Assembly (NCBI RefSeq): GCF_025998535.1
Contig: NZ_AP024233.1
Coordinates: 2,612,001-2,676,000, forward strand
Length of the DNA: 64,000 bases
Direction: 5' to 3'
DNA from: Desulfolithobacter dissulfuricans
GTDB lineage: Bacteria > Desulfobacterota > Desulfobulbia > Desulfobulbales > Desulfobulbaceae
The notes under the pieces are model-generated. The model saw only the letters and a list, made by a program, of their open reading frames with translations. It had not been told where the DNA came from and ran no database searches. The translations under genes and the position numbers were made by a program. Below, piece after piece: positions 1 to 8,352 of this stretch. The first letter of the stretch is position 1. Every line of letters begins with the position of its first letter.

Positions 1-23
1 TAGGATTGAACTTTTTTTGCCAT
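1..23 (-). CDS. rplK: 50S ribosomal protein L11 (N-terminal fragment, runs off the window)
   Basis: Reading leftwards from the ATG at 21-23 the codons give MAKKVQS, the usual start of ribosomal protein L11, before the window ends. A strong GGAGG ribosome-binding site lies a few bases upstream, between this start and the nusG stop. L11 binds 23S rRNA at the GTPase-associated centre. The nusG-rplK order is the standard bacterial arrangement. Only seven codons are visible, so the call rests on the start sequence plus synteny. Confidence 0.8.
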
Positions 24-55
24 TGGTTACTCCTCCAAGCAAACAGGGCTGGAGC

Positions 56-586
56 CTAATTTTTGCTGACTTGTATATATTCGAGCTCAACCGGAGTTTC
101 GCGGCCAAAGATGGAAACCATGACCCTGACCCGTCCCTTGTCCGGATAAACCTCGTCGATAACGCCCTGGAAGTTGGCAAAGGGCCCGTCGGTGACCCGG
201 ATCACGTCGCCCACCTCGAAAACAACCTTGGGCTTGGGCTTGGTGGCCCCTTCCTTGATGCGTCCGATGATCTTGTTGGCCTCTTCTTCCATCAGAGGCA
301 TTGGGTTCAGATTGTCGCCAACAAAACCGGAGATGCGCGGTGTATCGTGAACGATGTGCCAGGTCTGGTCATTGAGTTCCATCTGCACCAGGATATAACC
401 CGGAAAGAACTTTCTTGACGATGTCTTGCGGGCACCCTTGACCATTTCGACCACCTGCTCGGTGGGGACCAGAATCTCGCCGAAATACTCTTCAAGACCG
501 GCCGAGCGAATACGCTCCTCCAGGGTGGCCTTGACCTTGTCTTCATACCCCGTATGGGTATGAACTATGTACCAGTGTTTTGCCAT
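56..586 (-). CDS. nusG: Transcription termination/antitermination factor NusG
   Basis: A 176-residue protein opening MAKHWYIVHTHTGYEDKV, typical of the NusG NGN domain, which binds RNA polymerase and promotes processive elongation and Rho function. The C-terminal KOW domain is visible around residues 125-150 (VGDVIRVTDGPFANFQGVI). The length matches the family. It follows secE by 26 bases and precedes rplK by about 30, the conserved secE-nusG-rplK order, so all are probably cotranscribed. Confidence 0.97.
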   Translation of the reverse strand: MAKHWYIVHTHTGYEDKVKATLEERIRSAGLEEYFGEILVPTEQVVEMVKGARKTSSRKFFPGYILVQMELNDQTWHIVHDTPRISGFVGDNLNPMPLMEEEANKIIGRIKEGATKPKPKVVFEVGDVIRVTDGPFANFQGVIDEVYPDKGRVRVMVSIFGRETPVELEYIQVSKN

Positions 587-612
587 TGAATCAGCCTGTG
601 CGATACGGCAGC

Positions 613-882
613 CTATCGAAGAACCATGGAGACAAGCTTACCAAGAAGAAGGTCCACGGAACCAAGATACATGGATATGACGATAACCAGAACAATGACA
701 AAGCCGGTCAGACCAGCGGTGACCTTTTTATCAGGCCAGACAACCTTCTTGAACTCGGCCTGCACCTCAAGGAGAAATTCCCTGACAGCCGCCGGCGAGA
801 AAGAGGTTTTTTTCATTTCAGCAGATTCAGCCTGAACCACCTGTCGGCTTTTATTGCTGCGACCTTTTTTCTTGCTTGCCAT
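613..882 (-). CDS. secE: Preprotein translocase subunit SecE
   Basis: SecE is the small essential subunit that stabilises SecY in the Sec translocon. The protein (89 residues from the start MASKKKGRSNK) has a basic, polar N-terminus, then the amphipathic region REFLLEVQAEFKKVVWPDKK with the family signature VVWP, then one hydrophobic helix (GLTGFVIVLVIVISMYL). The reading frame extends eight codons further upstream (to 906), but the MASKKK start fits the family better. It lies between tRNA-Trp and nusG as in many bacteria. Confidence 0.93.
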   Translation of the reverse strand: MASKKKGRSNKSRQVVQAESAEMKKTSFSPAAVREFLLEVQAEFKKVVWPDKKVTAGLTGFVIVLVIVISMYLGSVDLLLGKLVSMVLR

Positions 883-930
883 AATAATCCGATTTCCTGG
901 CTGCACCTTCCAGGCAGTTAAAAAAAAAGA

Positions 931-1007
931 TGGCAGGCCAGGAGGGACTCGAACCCCCAGCCCTCGGATTTGGAGTCCGATGCTCTACCAATTAGAGCTA
1001 CTGGCCT
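931..1007 (-). tRNA. tRNA-Trp (CCA anticodon)
   Basis: Read on the minus strand the sequence folds as a cloverleaf. The acceptor is AGGCCAG pairing with CTGGCCT, with discriminator G and an encoded CCA. The anticodon stem TCGGA/TCCGA holds the loop CTCCAAA, and the T-arm carries TTCGAGT. It sits between rpmG and secE, a common location for tRNA-Trp. Confidence 0.96.
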
Positions 1008-1116
1008 GCGCAAATATGTATCAAGTATTACGGGCGTCGCATCGCTGCCGGCGCTGACAGGGCAGCACACCTTGCGCCCTGCCCTGTCAGCGCCGCCAAA
1101 GGCAGCCCTGAAGAAA

Positions 1117-1266
1117 CTACTTGGTTTCCCTGTGCAGTGTATGCGAACGACAGAACGGACAGTACTTCTTCAACTCCAGCTTATGGGGAATGGTACGCTT
1201 GTTCTTGGTCGTGGAATAGTTGCGCCGCTTGCACTCCGTGCAGGCAAGCGTGATAATATCTCTCAT
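1117..1266 (-). CDS. rpmG: 50S ribosomal protein L33
   Basis: A 49-codon gene. The translation starts [17 protein letters not shown] and contains CxxC pairs (CTEC near the N-terminus and CPFC near residue 37), the four-cysteine zinc-binding form of L33. The C-terminus HTLHRETK is typical of the family. L33 is a small 50S protein near the E site. It lies between tuf and tRNA-Trp/secE, the usual arrangement outside the gammaproteobacteria. Because it has four cysteines, it is the zinc-requiring type rather than the C-minus paralogue. Confidence 0.95.
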   Translation of the reverse strand: MRDIITLACTECKRRNYSTTKNKRTIPHKLELKKYCPFCRSHTLHRETK

Positions 1267-1285
1267 TGCTCTGGCCCCGATATAT

Positions 1286-1317
1286 AATACTCAGCAGGCC
1301 GGAGCCTGCTGAGTATT
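1286..1317 (-). other. Strong hairpin between tuf and rpmG
   Basis: A 14-bp perfect inverted repeat (arms AATACTCAGCAGGC and its complement) with a 4-nt loop. On the minus strand it lies between the tuf stop and the rpmG start. No T-run follows on the minus strand, so it looks more like a partial attenuator or an RNA-processing/stability stem than a full terminator. Confidence 0.6.
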
Positions 1318-1366
1318 CTTTAAAAACCGCTCATACCTGGTGGCGGACAGTTGCCGCTGTCAGGAA

Positions 1367-2557
1367 TTACTCGATAATTTCGCTGACCACGCCGGCACCT
1401 ACGGTACGACCACCTTCACGGATTGCAAAACGAAGTCCCTCTTCCATTGCAATCGGGGTGATCAGCTCCGCTGTAATGTGCACGTTGTCACCGGGCATAA
1501 CCATCTCAACTCCGTCCTCAAGCGTTACAACACCGGTTACATCCGTGGTCCGGAAGTAGAACTGCGGGCGATAGCCGTTGAAGAACGGGGTGTGACGACC
1601 ACCCTCTTCCTTGGTCAGAATGTAGGCCTCAGCCTTGAATTTCTTGTGCGGAGTGATCGAGCCCGGGGCGGCAAGTACCTGGCCGCGCTCAACCTCGTCA
1701 CGCTTCACACCACGCAGCAGGGCGCCGATGTTATCACCTGCCTGACCCTCGTCAAGCAGCTTCCGGAACATCTCCACACCGGTTACCGTGGTCTTCTGGG
1801 TCGGACGAATTCCGACAATCTCCACCTCGTCGCCAACATGGATCACTCCACGCTCGACACGACCGGTGGCCACTGTACCACGACCGGAGATGGAGAAAAC
1901 GTCCTCCACAGGCATAAGGAAGGGCTTGTCAACGTCACGCTCCGGTTCCGGCACGTAGTTGTCAATGGCCTCCATCAGCTCCCAGATACACTTGGACTTC
2001 TCGGGATCTTCCGGATTCTCCAGAGCCTGCAGAGCGGATCCATGGATGATCGGAATGTCGTCGCCAGGGAAGTCATACTTGTCCAGCAGCTCGCGCAGCT
2101 CCATCTCGACCAGCTCGATAAGCTCCTCGTCGTCAACCATGTCGCACTTGTTCAGAAAGACGACAATGGCAGGAACACCTACCTGGCGCGCCAGCAGGAT
2201 GTGCTCACGGGTCTGGGGCATGGGACCGTCGTCGGCTCCAACCACCAGGATGGCGCCGTCCATCTGCGCCGCACCGGTGATCATGTTCTTGATATAATCG
2301 GCATGGCCCGGGCAGTCCACATGGGCATAATGCCGCTTGTCGGTCTCATACTCGACATGGGCGGTCGCAATGGTGATACCACGCTCTTTCTCTTCGGGCG
2401 CCTTGTCGATCTCACCAAAATCGGTGAACTCTGCCTGACCCTTGGTGGCGAGCACGCGGGTGATTGCAGCGGTCAGGGTTGTCTTGCCGTGATCGATGTG
2501 ACCGATCGTGCCCACGTTGACATGCGGCTTTGTCCGCTCAAATTTTTCCTTAGCCAT
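1367..2557 (-). CDS. tuf: Translation elongation factor Tu
   Basis: A 396-residue EF-Tu, the GTPase that delivers aminoacyl-tRNA to the ribosome. The GTP-binding motifs are all present: G1 GHIDHGKT (about residues 18-25), DCPGHADY (G3), NKCD (G4) and GSAL (G5). Domains II and III follow, ending [11 protein letters not shown]. The length is canonical. Four tRNA genes lie immediately upstream on the same strand, the conserved thrU-tyrU-glyT-thrT-tufB order, so tRNAs and tuf probably share a transcript. A second tuf copy elsewhere cannot be excluded. Confidence 0.99.
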   Translation of the reverse strand: MAKEKFERTKPHVNVGTIGHIDHGKTTLTAAITRVLATKGQAEFTDFGEIDKAPEEKERGITIATAHVEYETDKRHYAHVDCPGHADYIKNMITGAAQMDGAILVVGADDGPMPQTREHILLARQVGVPAIVVFLNKCDMVDDEELIELVEMELRELLDKYDFPGDDIPIIHGSALQALENPEDPEKSKCIWELMEAIDNYVPEPERDVDKPFLMPVEDVFSISGRGTVATGRVERGVIHVGDEVEIVGIRPTQKTTVTGVEMFRKLLDEGQAGDNIGALLRGVKRDEVERGQVLAAPGSITPHKKFKAEAYILTKEEGGRHTPFFNGYRPQFYFRTTDVTGVVTLEDGVEMVMPGDNVHITAELITPIAMEEGLRFAIREGGRTVGAGVVSEIIE

Positions 2558-2624
2558 CTCAGTGTCTCCTCAGACAAATGTTCGATGTCACAGCCGATAG
2601 CAGCAAAACAAACCGGCTGAAAGC

Positions 2625-2699
2625 TGGAGCCCACGACCGGACTTGAACCGGTGACTTCCTCCTTACCAAGGAGGTACTCTACCACTGAGTTACGTGGGC
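2625..2699 (-). tRNA. tRNA-Thr (GGT anticodon)
   Basis: Minus-strand cloverleaf: acceptor GCCCACG/CGTGGGC, anticodon stem CCTCC/GGAGG with loop TTGGTAA (GGT), T-arm with TTCAAGT, and an encoded CCA. It is the tRNA immediately upstream of tuf. Confidence 0.95.
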
Positions 2700-2752
2700 T
2701 CGCCTACAGATTTTACAAATACAACAAAGCCCCGTCGTTATCCGGAGATAAA

Positions 2753-2828
2753 TGGAGCGGGAAACGAGTCTCGAACTCGCAACCCTCAGCTTGGAAGGCT
2801 GATGCTCTACCAATTGAGCTATTCCCGC
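2753..2828 (-). tRNA. tRNA-Gly (TCC anticodon)
   Basis: Minus-strand cloverleaf: acceptor GCGGGAA/TTCCCGC, anticodon stem CAGCC/(A)GCTG region with loop containing TCC, T-loop TTCGAGA, and an encoded CCA. It is third in the four-tRNA cluster ahead of tuf. Confidence 0.95.
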
Positions 2829-2892
2829 CCGAAACTTGCGAATAACGTGGAGCGATATATTCAGACAGACCCGAGGGCTGTCAACACCATCA

Positions 2893-2976
2893 TGGTGGAG
2901 GGGGAGGATTCGAACCTCCGAAGGCTTCGCCGACAGATTTACAGTCTGTTCCCTTTGGCCGCTCGGGAACCCCTCC
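2893..2976 (-). tRNA. tRNA-Tyr (GTA anticodon)
   Basis: Minus-strand class II tRNA of 84 nt with a long variable arm: acceptor GGAGGGG/CCCCTCC, anticodon stem CAGAC/ATCTG with anticodon GTA, T-loop TTCGAAT, discriminator A and an encoded CCA. Confidence 0.95.
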
Positions 2977-2996
2977 ACATATCGTCTTCTACTATC

Positions 2997-3072
2997 TGGA
3001 GCTGGCGATGGGACTCGAACCCGCAACCTGCTGATTACAAATCAGCTGCTCTGCCAATTGAGCTACGCCAGC
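2997..3072 (-). tRNA. tRNA-Thr (TGT anticodon)
   Basis: Minus-strand cloverleaf: acceptor GCTGGCG/CGCCAGC, anticodon stem CTGAT/ATCAG with anticodon TGT, T-loop TTCGAGT, and an encoded CCA. It is the first tRNA of the Thr-Tyr-Gly-Thr-tuf cluster. Confidence 0.95.
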
Positions 3073-3261
3073 GTTGAACCCTGCAAATATACCCTCTCTT
3101 TTCTGAAAAGCAATCTTTTTTTTCATTCAAAGTGTTTTTTTTACCACCTGAATCTCTGGTACCGGGACTCCGGGTTCAGGACCTTGTCCAGGTGAGTCAG
3201 GAGGAGTTCATCCAGCCATGGGCCTGGAACTGCGCCAATGGACATCCTGCTCTGGAAACAG

Positions 3262-3291
3262 AAAAGCCGGAGGCAGAGGCCCCCGGCTTTT
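3262..3291 (-). terminator. Rho-independent terminator after qmoC
   Basis: An inverted repeat with arms AAAAGCCGG and CCGGCTTTT separated by a short GC-rich loop lies 25 bases past the qmoC stop. The AT ends of the arms provide a U-tract in either direction, so it can also shield the convergent or neighbouring tRNA/tuf region. Confidence 0.75.
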
Positions 3292-3315
3292 CAGCAATCC
3301 TGTGCAGCCGACTTC

Positions 3316-4527
3316 TCAGTCGTCGTTCAGTGGATTCTTCACATAGGCCGATTCGCGATAGCGCTCAAAAGCCATGGCAAAGGTCCGGTAAACCAGATGG
3401 GCGAACTTGGTATAGGGCATGTACATGAACAGCATCATGACAGATACCAGGTGCAGGTAGTAGGTCACATAACCGATGGATGCCAGCCCGATCAGCCGGA
3501 AAATTTCAGCAGCCAGGCCGGTAACGCCCACACCCATGATCATCCAGATCAGGAACCAGTCATAGAAGGTCCGGGAAGCCTGCCCATCGGCTTCCATCTG
3601 GCTCCGGTTGCCCCACAGGATACCGATACCGACGATGAGAGCGATGGCGGCGACATTGGCCAGGATCTTGACCGGATTCCACATGGACATGGGACCATGC
3701 AGCTGCGGCCAGATTATGCCAAGCACGTCCTGAACAAAGGCGGAGTAGGCCGTGACAAAGAACAGGGCCAGGAAGGAGAGCAGGAGCGGCAGATGGCCGC
3801 GAACCCGGTCATAGTTGGCCTTGCACTCACGGAAACGGTTGTGCTGGATGATCTCCTGAACCGAAGGCCAGAGGAATTCCTTGATAAACTGCGGTACGGA
3901 CGGACGGTACAGGGCCTCACCGACACCGGAATACTCTTCCATCTTTTTCCACATGTTGGTCACACCCTTGTACGAAGCATACAGGGCCAGACCGGCGGCA
4001 GGAAGCATGATCAGGTCAATGAAGAGAACATTCTTTGCCAGGTAGCGCCATTCCCAGTGACCGAAGAAATGTCCGTAGCCGGCATGGGCGAACTGTTCGG
4101 CAGACGGGATGTGCATGCCGCCGGAGATGAGCCACATGACGAAGACGACCACGGCCGGAATGCCGATGAGAATGGGCAGATTCTTGCCGGAGCTTGCCAG
4201 CTTCGCCAGCCCGGACGGCCAGCCGAAATACTTGTACATATAGGCCCGGATGGCACCGAGCACGTCACCGGGCTTGGCACCCCGCGGACAATAGGCGGTA
4301 CAGTCACCACACTGATGGCAGAGCAGGACGTTGGGATCGCCAATGAGCTTGTCTTTCAGACCCCACTGGGCAAATACCATTTCACGCCTGGGAAAGGGAT
4401 TGTCATCGGAAGAGAGCGGGCAGACAACAGAGCAGGTTGCGCACTGGAAACACTTTTTCAAAGTGTCACCACCCGCACTCTTCATGTCCTTGATAAAATC
4501 GAGATCGGGTTGCACGTTCATAGACAT
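3316..4527 (-). CDS. qmoC: Quinone-interacting membrane-bound oxidoreductase subunit QmoC
   Basis: QmoC is the membrane subunit of the Qmo complex, which links the menaquinone pool to APS reductase. The 403-residue protein starts with an HdrC-like ferredoxin part carrying two 4Fe-4S motifs (CFQCATCSVVCP near residue 27 and CHQCGDCTAYCP near residue 71). It continues into a HdrE/NarI-like cytochrome b part with about six hydrophobic helices and several histidines that can bind haem b. The ATG at 4527 has a strong AGGAGGAG ribosome-binding site. It is the last gene of the apr-qmo unit and is separated from qmoB by 129 bases holding a hairpin. Confidence 0.97.
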   Translation of the reverse strand: MSMNVQPDLDFIKDMKSAGGDTLKKCFQCATCSVVCPLSSDDNPFPRREMVFAQWGLKDKLIGDPNVLLCHQCGDCTAYCPRGAKPGDVLGAIRAYMYKYFGWPSGLAKLASSGKNLPILIGIPAVVVFVMWLISGGMHIPSAEQFAHAGYGHFFGHWEWRYLAKNVLFIDLIMLPAAGLALYASYKGVTNMWKKMEEYSGVGEALYRPSVPQFIKEFLWPSVQEIIQHNRFRECKANYDRVRGHLPLLLSFLALFFVTAYSAFVQDVLGIIWPQLHGPMSMWNPVKILANVAAIALIVGIGILWGNRSQMEADGQASRTFYDWFLIWMIMGVGVTGLAAEIFRLIGLASIGYVTYYLHLVSVMMLFMYMPYTKFAHLVYRTFAMAFERYRESAYVKNPLNDD

Positions 4528-4597
4528 TTTCTCCTCCTGTCATGAAAACTGTTACTTGTATAGCGCAACAAAGGTTCTATACCAGAAAATTCCAAAC

Positions 4598-4635
4598 GTT
4601 GCCATCCGGTACCATGAATTGGCCCGGATGGCAAC
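4598..4635 (-). other. Hairpin in the qmoB-qmoC gap
   Basis: A perfect 12-bp inverted repeat (GTTGCCATCCGG and its complement) with a 14-nt loop lies in the 129-bp gap between qmoB and qmoC. It is not followed by a long T-run, so it may tune mRNA stability or processing rather than stop transcription. Confidence 0.55.
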
Positions 4636-4656
4636 CGGTTCTACACGACAGTGAGG

Positions 4657-6918
4657 TTAGAAGCCCTTGAACGGGTTCGGACCAAGCTCCATGATCTCCT
4701 CAACAAACTCCTCCAGGAGTTCGGGGAGCTTGTCGTAATCGGAAATGGCAATCTGCCGTACCGCACAACGCTCTGGCTCGAGACCAAGGGTTCCAAGGGT
4801 TTCACCGATGTTTTCCATCCGGCGGTTGGCAATCTCAGAGCCCTTGACGAAGTGGCACTGGTAATCATCGCCCCACTTGCAGCCAAGGAGAATGGCACCG
4901 TCCATACCGGAGGACAGGGCGTCCTTGATCCAGGCCATGTTGACCGAACCGAGGCAGCGAACCGGGATGAAGCGGATAAGCCGGTTGAGCTTGTTGCGAT
5001 GCATGCCCGACATATCGAGGGCCGGGTACGCATCGTTCTCGCAGACAAAGGCGATGATACGCAGTTTGTCGTCATCGTCTTCCGGAACCTCGACCGCCTT
5101 GACCATGGATCCGATGAGATCGATGTTGTAGTCGGCAAAGCCGATGATACGCTCGGGACACGCGCCCATACAGGTACCGCAGCGACGGCAGCGGGTCGGG
5201 TTGGGCAGCGGGGTACCCTTCTCATCATCGTCCAGGGCACCGAACGGACACTCCTCAGTGCACCGCTTACACTGGGTACAGCGCTGGAAGAAAAAGTCCG
5301 GATAGGTCTTGTCACCGGACCGGGGATGAACGGCAACACCACGGTCCGCGCACTCGATAGCCTGGATGGCCTTGAGCGCGGCGCCGGTGGCGTCGTCGAT
5401 GGTCTCTTCCATGGTTTCAGCCTTACGCACGCCACCGCAGGTGTAGATACCGGTCCGGCGGGTCTCGTAAGGGAAGCAGATGAAGTGTGAATCGGCATAG
5501 CCGTCAAAGAGCTCCAGATCCAGGAAGGCCGGACCCTGACGATAGGCCAGGTTGATGGTGGGCTCGTCCACGGTTGTGGGAACCATACCGGCAGCCAGAA
5601 CGACCATGTCCACCTCGAGATCCAGATCCTCGCCCAGCAGGGTATCCTGAGCCTTGACCACCAGCCCGTTGTTGCCTTCTTCCACCTGGGTGACAGCTGC
5701 CTTGGTCAGGAAAATTCCGTCATCCTGCTGCATGTTCTTGTAGAACAGCTCGGTATGGCCCGGAGTCCGCATGTGCTGATACAGGATAAAAGCCTGTCCG
5801 TCAGGATTGTCCTCGCGAACATACTTTGCCTGCTTCAATGCAACCATGGATGTTACAGAGTTACAGTACGGAAAATCCTTGTCATTATCAGCCCCGCCAG
5901 GGCTCTGAATGAAGGCAACCCTGGCCGGGACCTTGCCCTGCTTGGCCAGTTTTTCAAACTCGGCATTGGTGACCACGTTGCTGAGTTTTCCGTAGCCGAG
6001 ATGCTCATACTCGGAGACATCTGCCGGACGCCATCCTGTCGCCAGGATAACCGCACCAAAGGTCTCGCCGTCGGGATTCCTCTCGGTATACGGTTTGAGC
6101 CCGGCGTTAGGATCTTCCATCTCACCCTTGTCGATCAGGTCCTGCTCATCCACACCGACCTTGGCAGGGGCATCCCACTCGGTCTTGGTACCGGCGGGCT
6201 TGAGGGTGACGTTGAAATCCCCGGGAGCGCCACCTATACGGGCGACCTCGGTGGAGGTCTTGACAGTAATATTGGGATCCGCTTCCACTGCAGCAATCAG
6301 CTGGTCAATGGTGGGATTCTCAAGTTCACTGTAGGGGTACGCGGTGGGGAACTGCTTCCGCCAGCCACGAGCCTTGCCACCAAGCTCTGCCTCTTTCTCG
6401 ACGATGGTGGCCTCGTAGCCCATCTTGGAAGCTTCCAGGGCAGCGGTCAGACCAGCGATACCACCACCCATTACCAGAACCTTTTTTACCAGGGTTTCAG
6501 GTTTGTACGGTTCAGGCAACTCGGTTTTCTGGGCCCGGGTGACGGCCATGCGGACATAGTCCTCACCCATTTCCTGCAGAAACTCGTCTACTCCTTCTGC
6601 AGCCTCTTCACCTTCTTCGGGCTCACCGGCGGTCCAGGCCACCTGCTCACGCAGGTTGGCACGAACGGTAATGATTTCATCACCGAAAGTGAACTCCTTC
6701 TGCATGACCCGGGGCGAACAGGCACAGACAACAACGGTGTTCACGCCCTTGTCGGCAATATCCTTCTCGATCAGTGCCCGACCTTCGGCGCCGCACAGAC
6801 AGCCATGGTCGACCATCTCGATACCTGTCTCAGAGGCCGCCTCCTTGAGTCCGTCGACGTCAAGGACATCGCCGATACCACAACCTGTACAGAGATATGC
6901 TCCATATACTTTATCCAT
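4657..6918 (-). CDS. qmoB: Quinone-interacting membrane-bound oxidoreductase subunit QmoB
   Basis: QmoB (753 residues) is a soluble flavo-iron-sulfur subunit of the Qmo complex, related to heterodisulfide reductase HdrA with an MvhD-like extension. Visible parts: an N-terminal cysteine-rich region, an FAD-binding Rossmann motif VMGGGIAGLTAALEA near residue 150, two 4Fe-4S motifs (CTQCKRCTEECP and CRRCGTCMGACP near residues 555 and 585), and a C-terminal MvhD-like domain with conserved cysteines (VRCLGSVN, LLGCKWGDDYQC). This architecture has prompted proposals of electron bifurcation or confurcation. The start has a GGAGGAAGG site and lies 11 bases after qmoA, so the two are coupled. Confidence 0.97.
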   Translation of the reverse strand: MDKVYGAYLCTGCGIGDVLDVDGLKEAASETGIEMVDHGCLCGAEGRALIEKDIADKGVNTVVVCACSPRVMQKEFTFGDEIITVRANLREQVAWTAGEPEEGEEAAEGVDEFLQEMGEDYVRMAVTRAQKTELPEPYKPETLVKKVLVMGGGIAGLTAALEASKMGYEATIVEKEAELGGKARGWRKQFPTAYPYSELENPTIDQLIAAVEADPNITVKTSTEVARIGGAPGDFNVTLKPAGTKTEWDAPAKVGVDEQDLIDKGEMEDPNAGLKPYTERNPDGETFGAVILATGWRPADVSEYEHLGYGKLSNVVTNAEFEKLAKQGKVPARVAFIQSPGGADNDKDFPYCNSVTSMVALKQAKYVREDNPDGQAFILYQHMRTPGHTELFYKNMQQDDGIFLTKAAVTQVEEGNNGLVVKAQDTLLGEDLDLEVDMVVLAAGMVPTTVDEPTINLAYRQGPAFLDLELFDGYADSHFICFPYETRRTGIYTCGGVRKAETMEETIDDATGAALKAIQAIECADRGVAVHPRSGDKTYPDFFFQRCTQCKRCTEECPFGALDDDEKGTPLPNPTRCRRCGTCMGACPERIIGFADYNIDLIGSMVKAVEVPEDDDDKLRIIAFVCENDAYPALDMSGMHRNKLNRLIRFIPVRCLGSVNMAWIKDALSSGMDGAILLGCKWGDDYQCHFVKGSEIANRRMENIGETLGTLGLEPERCAVRQIAISDYDKLPELLEEFVEEIMELGPNPFKGF

Positions 6919-6929
6919 TGACCTTCCTC

Positions 6930-8183
6930 CTACCGTCCGATCTGAATTGCTTTGAGAGCTGCTGCAGTAGATGACTGACCACAGGTGTACACATCAGCAG
7001 CTGACTTGGCACAGCCGGCAGCAATCATTCCCTTGTCAGGCTCGGAAACAACAAATCCGTTACCGTCCATGTTGACGCCCAGTGCCTTGCCCTGTTCGCC
7101 AAGCGCCGGCTGCATGCCGGTCGCCAGCACACAGAGGTCAACTTTCTGCTGGATCTTGGCACCGCTCACGGCATTTTCAGCCACAACGGTTACGCCACCG
7201 TCATCCTCGGGAATGATATCGGCAACCTTGCCCTTGATAAACTGGGCATTTTCATCGGCCATGAGCTTCTCGCGAAACTTCTCATACTTTCCGGGAGTAC
7301 GGAGATCAATGTAGAACACATAGATCTTGGCTTCGGGATACCGCTCGCGGATATACGTCATCTGCTTGAAGGTAGCCATGCAGCAGATATAGGAGCAATA
7401 CTCGAGATGGTTCTCATCACGGGAGCCGGCACACTGAACAAAGGCGATGGACTCGGGTTCCTTGTCGTCACCGGGACGAACGATCTTGCCGCCGGTGGGC
7501 CCGTTGGGAGCCGCCATCCGCTCCATCATCATGTTGGTGATAATGGCACTGGACTGACCGAACTTGAGGTTGTCCATCTTGGTGGCATCGTAGGGATTCC
7601 AGCCAGTTGCCCAGACAATGGAGCCCACGGTGACGGTAAAGGTCTCCGGCTGCATGTCCAGATCAATGGCATTGTACTTACAGGCACCCTTGATCGCCTC
7701 AAGACACTCGGGCGAGCAGGCATCCTTGGCCAGGACATAACGGCGCGGAAACGCCATCTCATGAGGCAGGAAGATCGCCTTGGTCTTGTCCATGCCGAAG
7801 TTGAAGGCATTGTCGATCTCGTCCGTACACACCTCGGCGCAGTCGCCACAGGCTGTGCAGTTCGAGTTGACGTAACGCGGAGCGGTCTCCAGCGTTACTT
7901 CGTAGTTGCCCGGGCCACCGCTGACCGATTTGACTGTGGTCATGGTGTAGGGTTTGATTCTCCGGTTGTCCTTGACCCGCTTGAAGTTGATCTCCAGACC
8001 ACACGTAGGGGGACAAAGTTTGGGGAAATACTGATTGAGCTGGGCTACACGCCCTCCGAAGTACGGATTCTTATCGATAAGAATAACATCATTACCGACC
8101 TCCGCAGCTTCCAGAGCGGCCGTCAGGCCACTTATTCCGCCGCCCACAACCAGTACCGCACCAGTTCCTGCAGTGTCACTCAT
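6930..8183 (-). CDS. qmoA: Quinone-interacting membrane-bound oxidoreductase subunit QmoA
   Basis: A 417-residue HdrA-like flavoprotein. The N-terminal dinucleotide motif VLVVGGGISGLTAALEA is followed by the CPPTCGLE segment and a CTACGDCAEVC iron-sulfur motif, and a second nucleotide-binding region lies towards the C-terminus. QmoA and QmoB together are thought to receive electrons from QmoC and quinol and pass them to AprAB. The start at 8183 (MSDTAGTG) was chosen because GGAGG lies 7 bases upstream. The open frame extends another 17 codons without a better site. It is separated from aprA by a 169-bp gap holding a terminator-like stem. Confidence 0.97.
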   Translation of the reverse strand: MSDTAGTGAVLVVGGGISGLTAALEAAEVGNDVILIDKNPYFGGRVAQLNQYFPKLCPPTCGLEINFKRVKDNRRIKPYTMTTVKSVSGGPGNYEVTLETAPRYVNSNCTACGDCAEVCTDEIDNAFNFGMDKTKAIFLPHEMAFPRRYVLAKDACSPECLEAIKGACKYNAIDLDMQPETFTVTVGSIVWATGWNPYDATKMDNLKFGQSSAIITNMMMERMAAPNGPTGGKIVRPGDDKEPESIAFVQCAGSRDENHLEYCSYICCMATFKQMTYIRERYPEAKIYVFYIDLRTPGKYEKFREKLMADENAQFIKGKVADIIPEDDGGVTVVAENAVSGAKIQQKVDLCVLATGMQPALGEQGKALGVNMDGNGFVVSEPDKGMIAAGCAKSAADVYTCGQSSTAAALKAIQIGR

Positions 8184-8290
8184 GCCAATCCTCCATAACT
8201 GCTGGTATTGATGAAAGGTGATTTCTGGCTCCATTGACAGGAAGTTTCACTCCTTCCGGCCAACGCAAACAAAAAGCTGCCGCGTATATG

Positions 8291-8323
8291 AAAAATCTCC
8301 AGGCCCAATCGGGCCTGGAGATT
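8291..8323 (-). terminator. Terminator-like hairpin between aprA and qmoA
   Basis: A 13-bp perfect GC-rich inverted repeat (arms AATCTCCAGGCCC and complement) ends on the minus strand in a short T-run (five T). It lies just after the aprA stop. Partial read-through would make aprBA more abundant than qmoABC, as expected for a highly expressed soluble enzyme followed by a membrane complex. Confidence 0.8.
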
Positions 8324-8352
8324 CTCTCTAACAGATCAGTATGACTGATTAA

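Noticed and set aside
1340-2620. Long plus-strand frame opposite tuf (426 codons)
   Set aside because: It is the mirror of EF-Tu on the other strand. The minus-strand product matches EF-Tu at full length, and the plus-strand product resembles no protein.
3238-4545. Long plus-strand frame opposite qmoC (435 codons)
   Set aside because: The minus strand encodes QmoC with iron-sulfur motifs and a strong ribosome-binding site. The plus-strand frame is a shadow in GC-rich codons.
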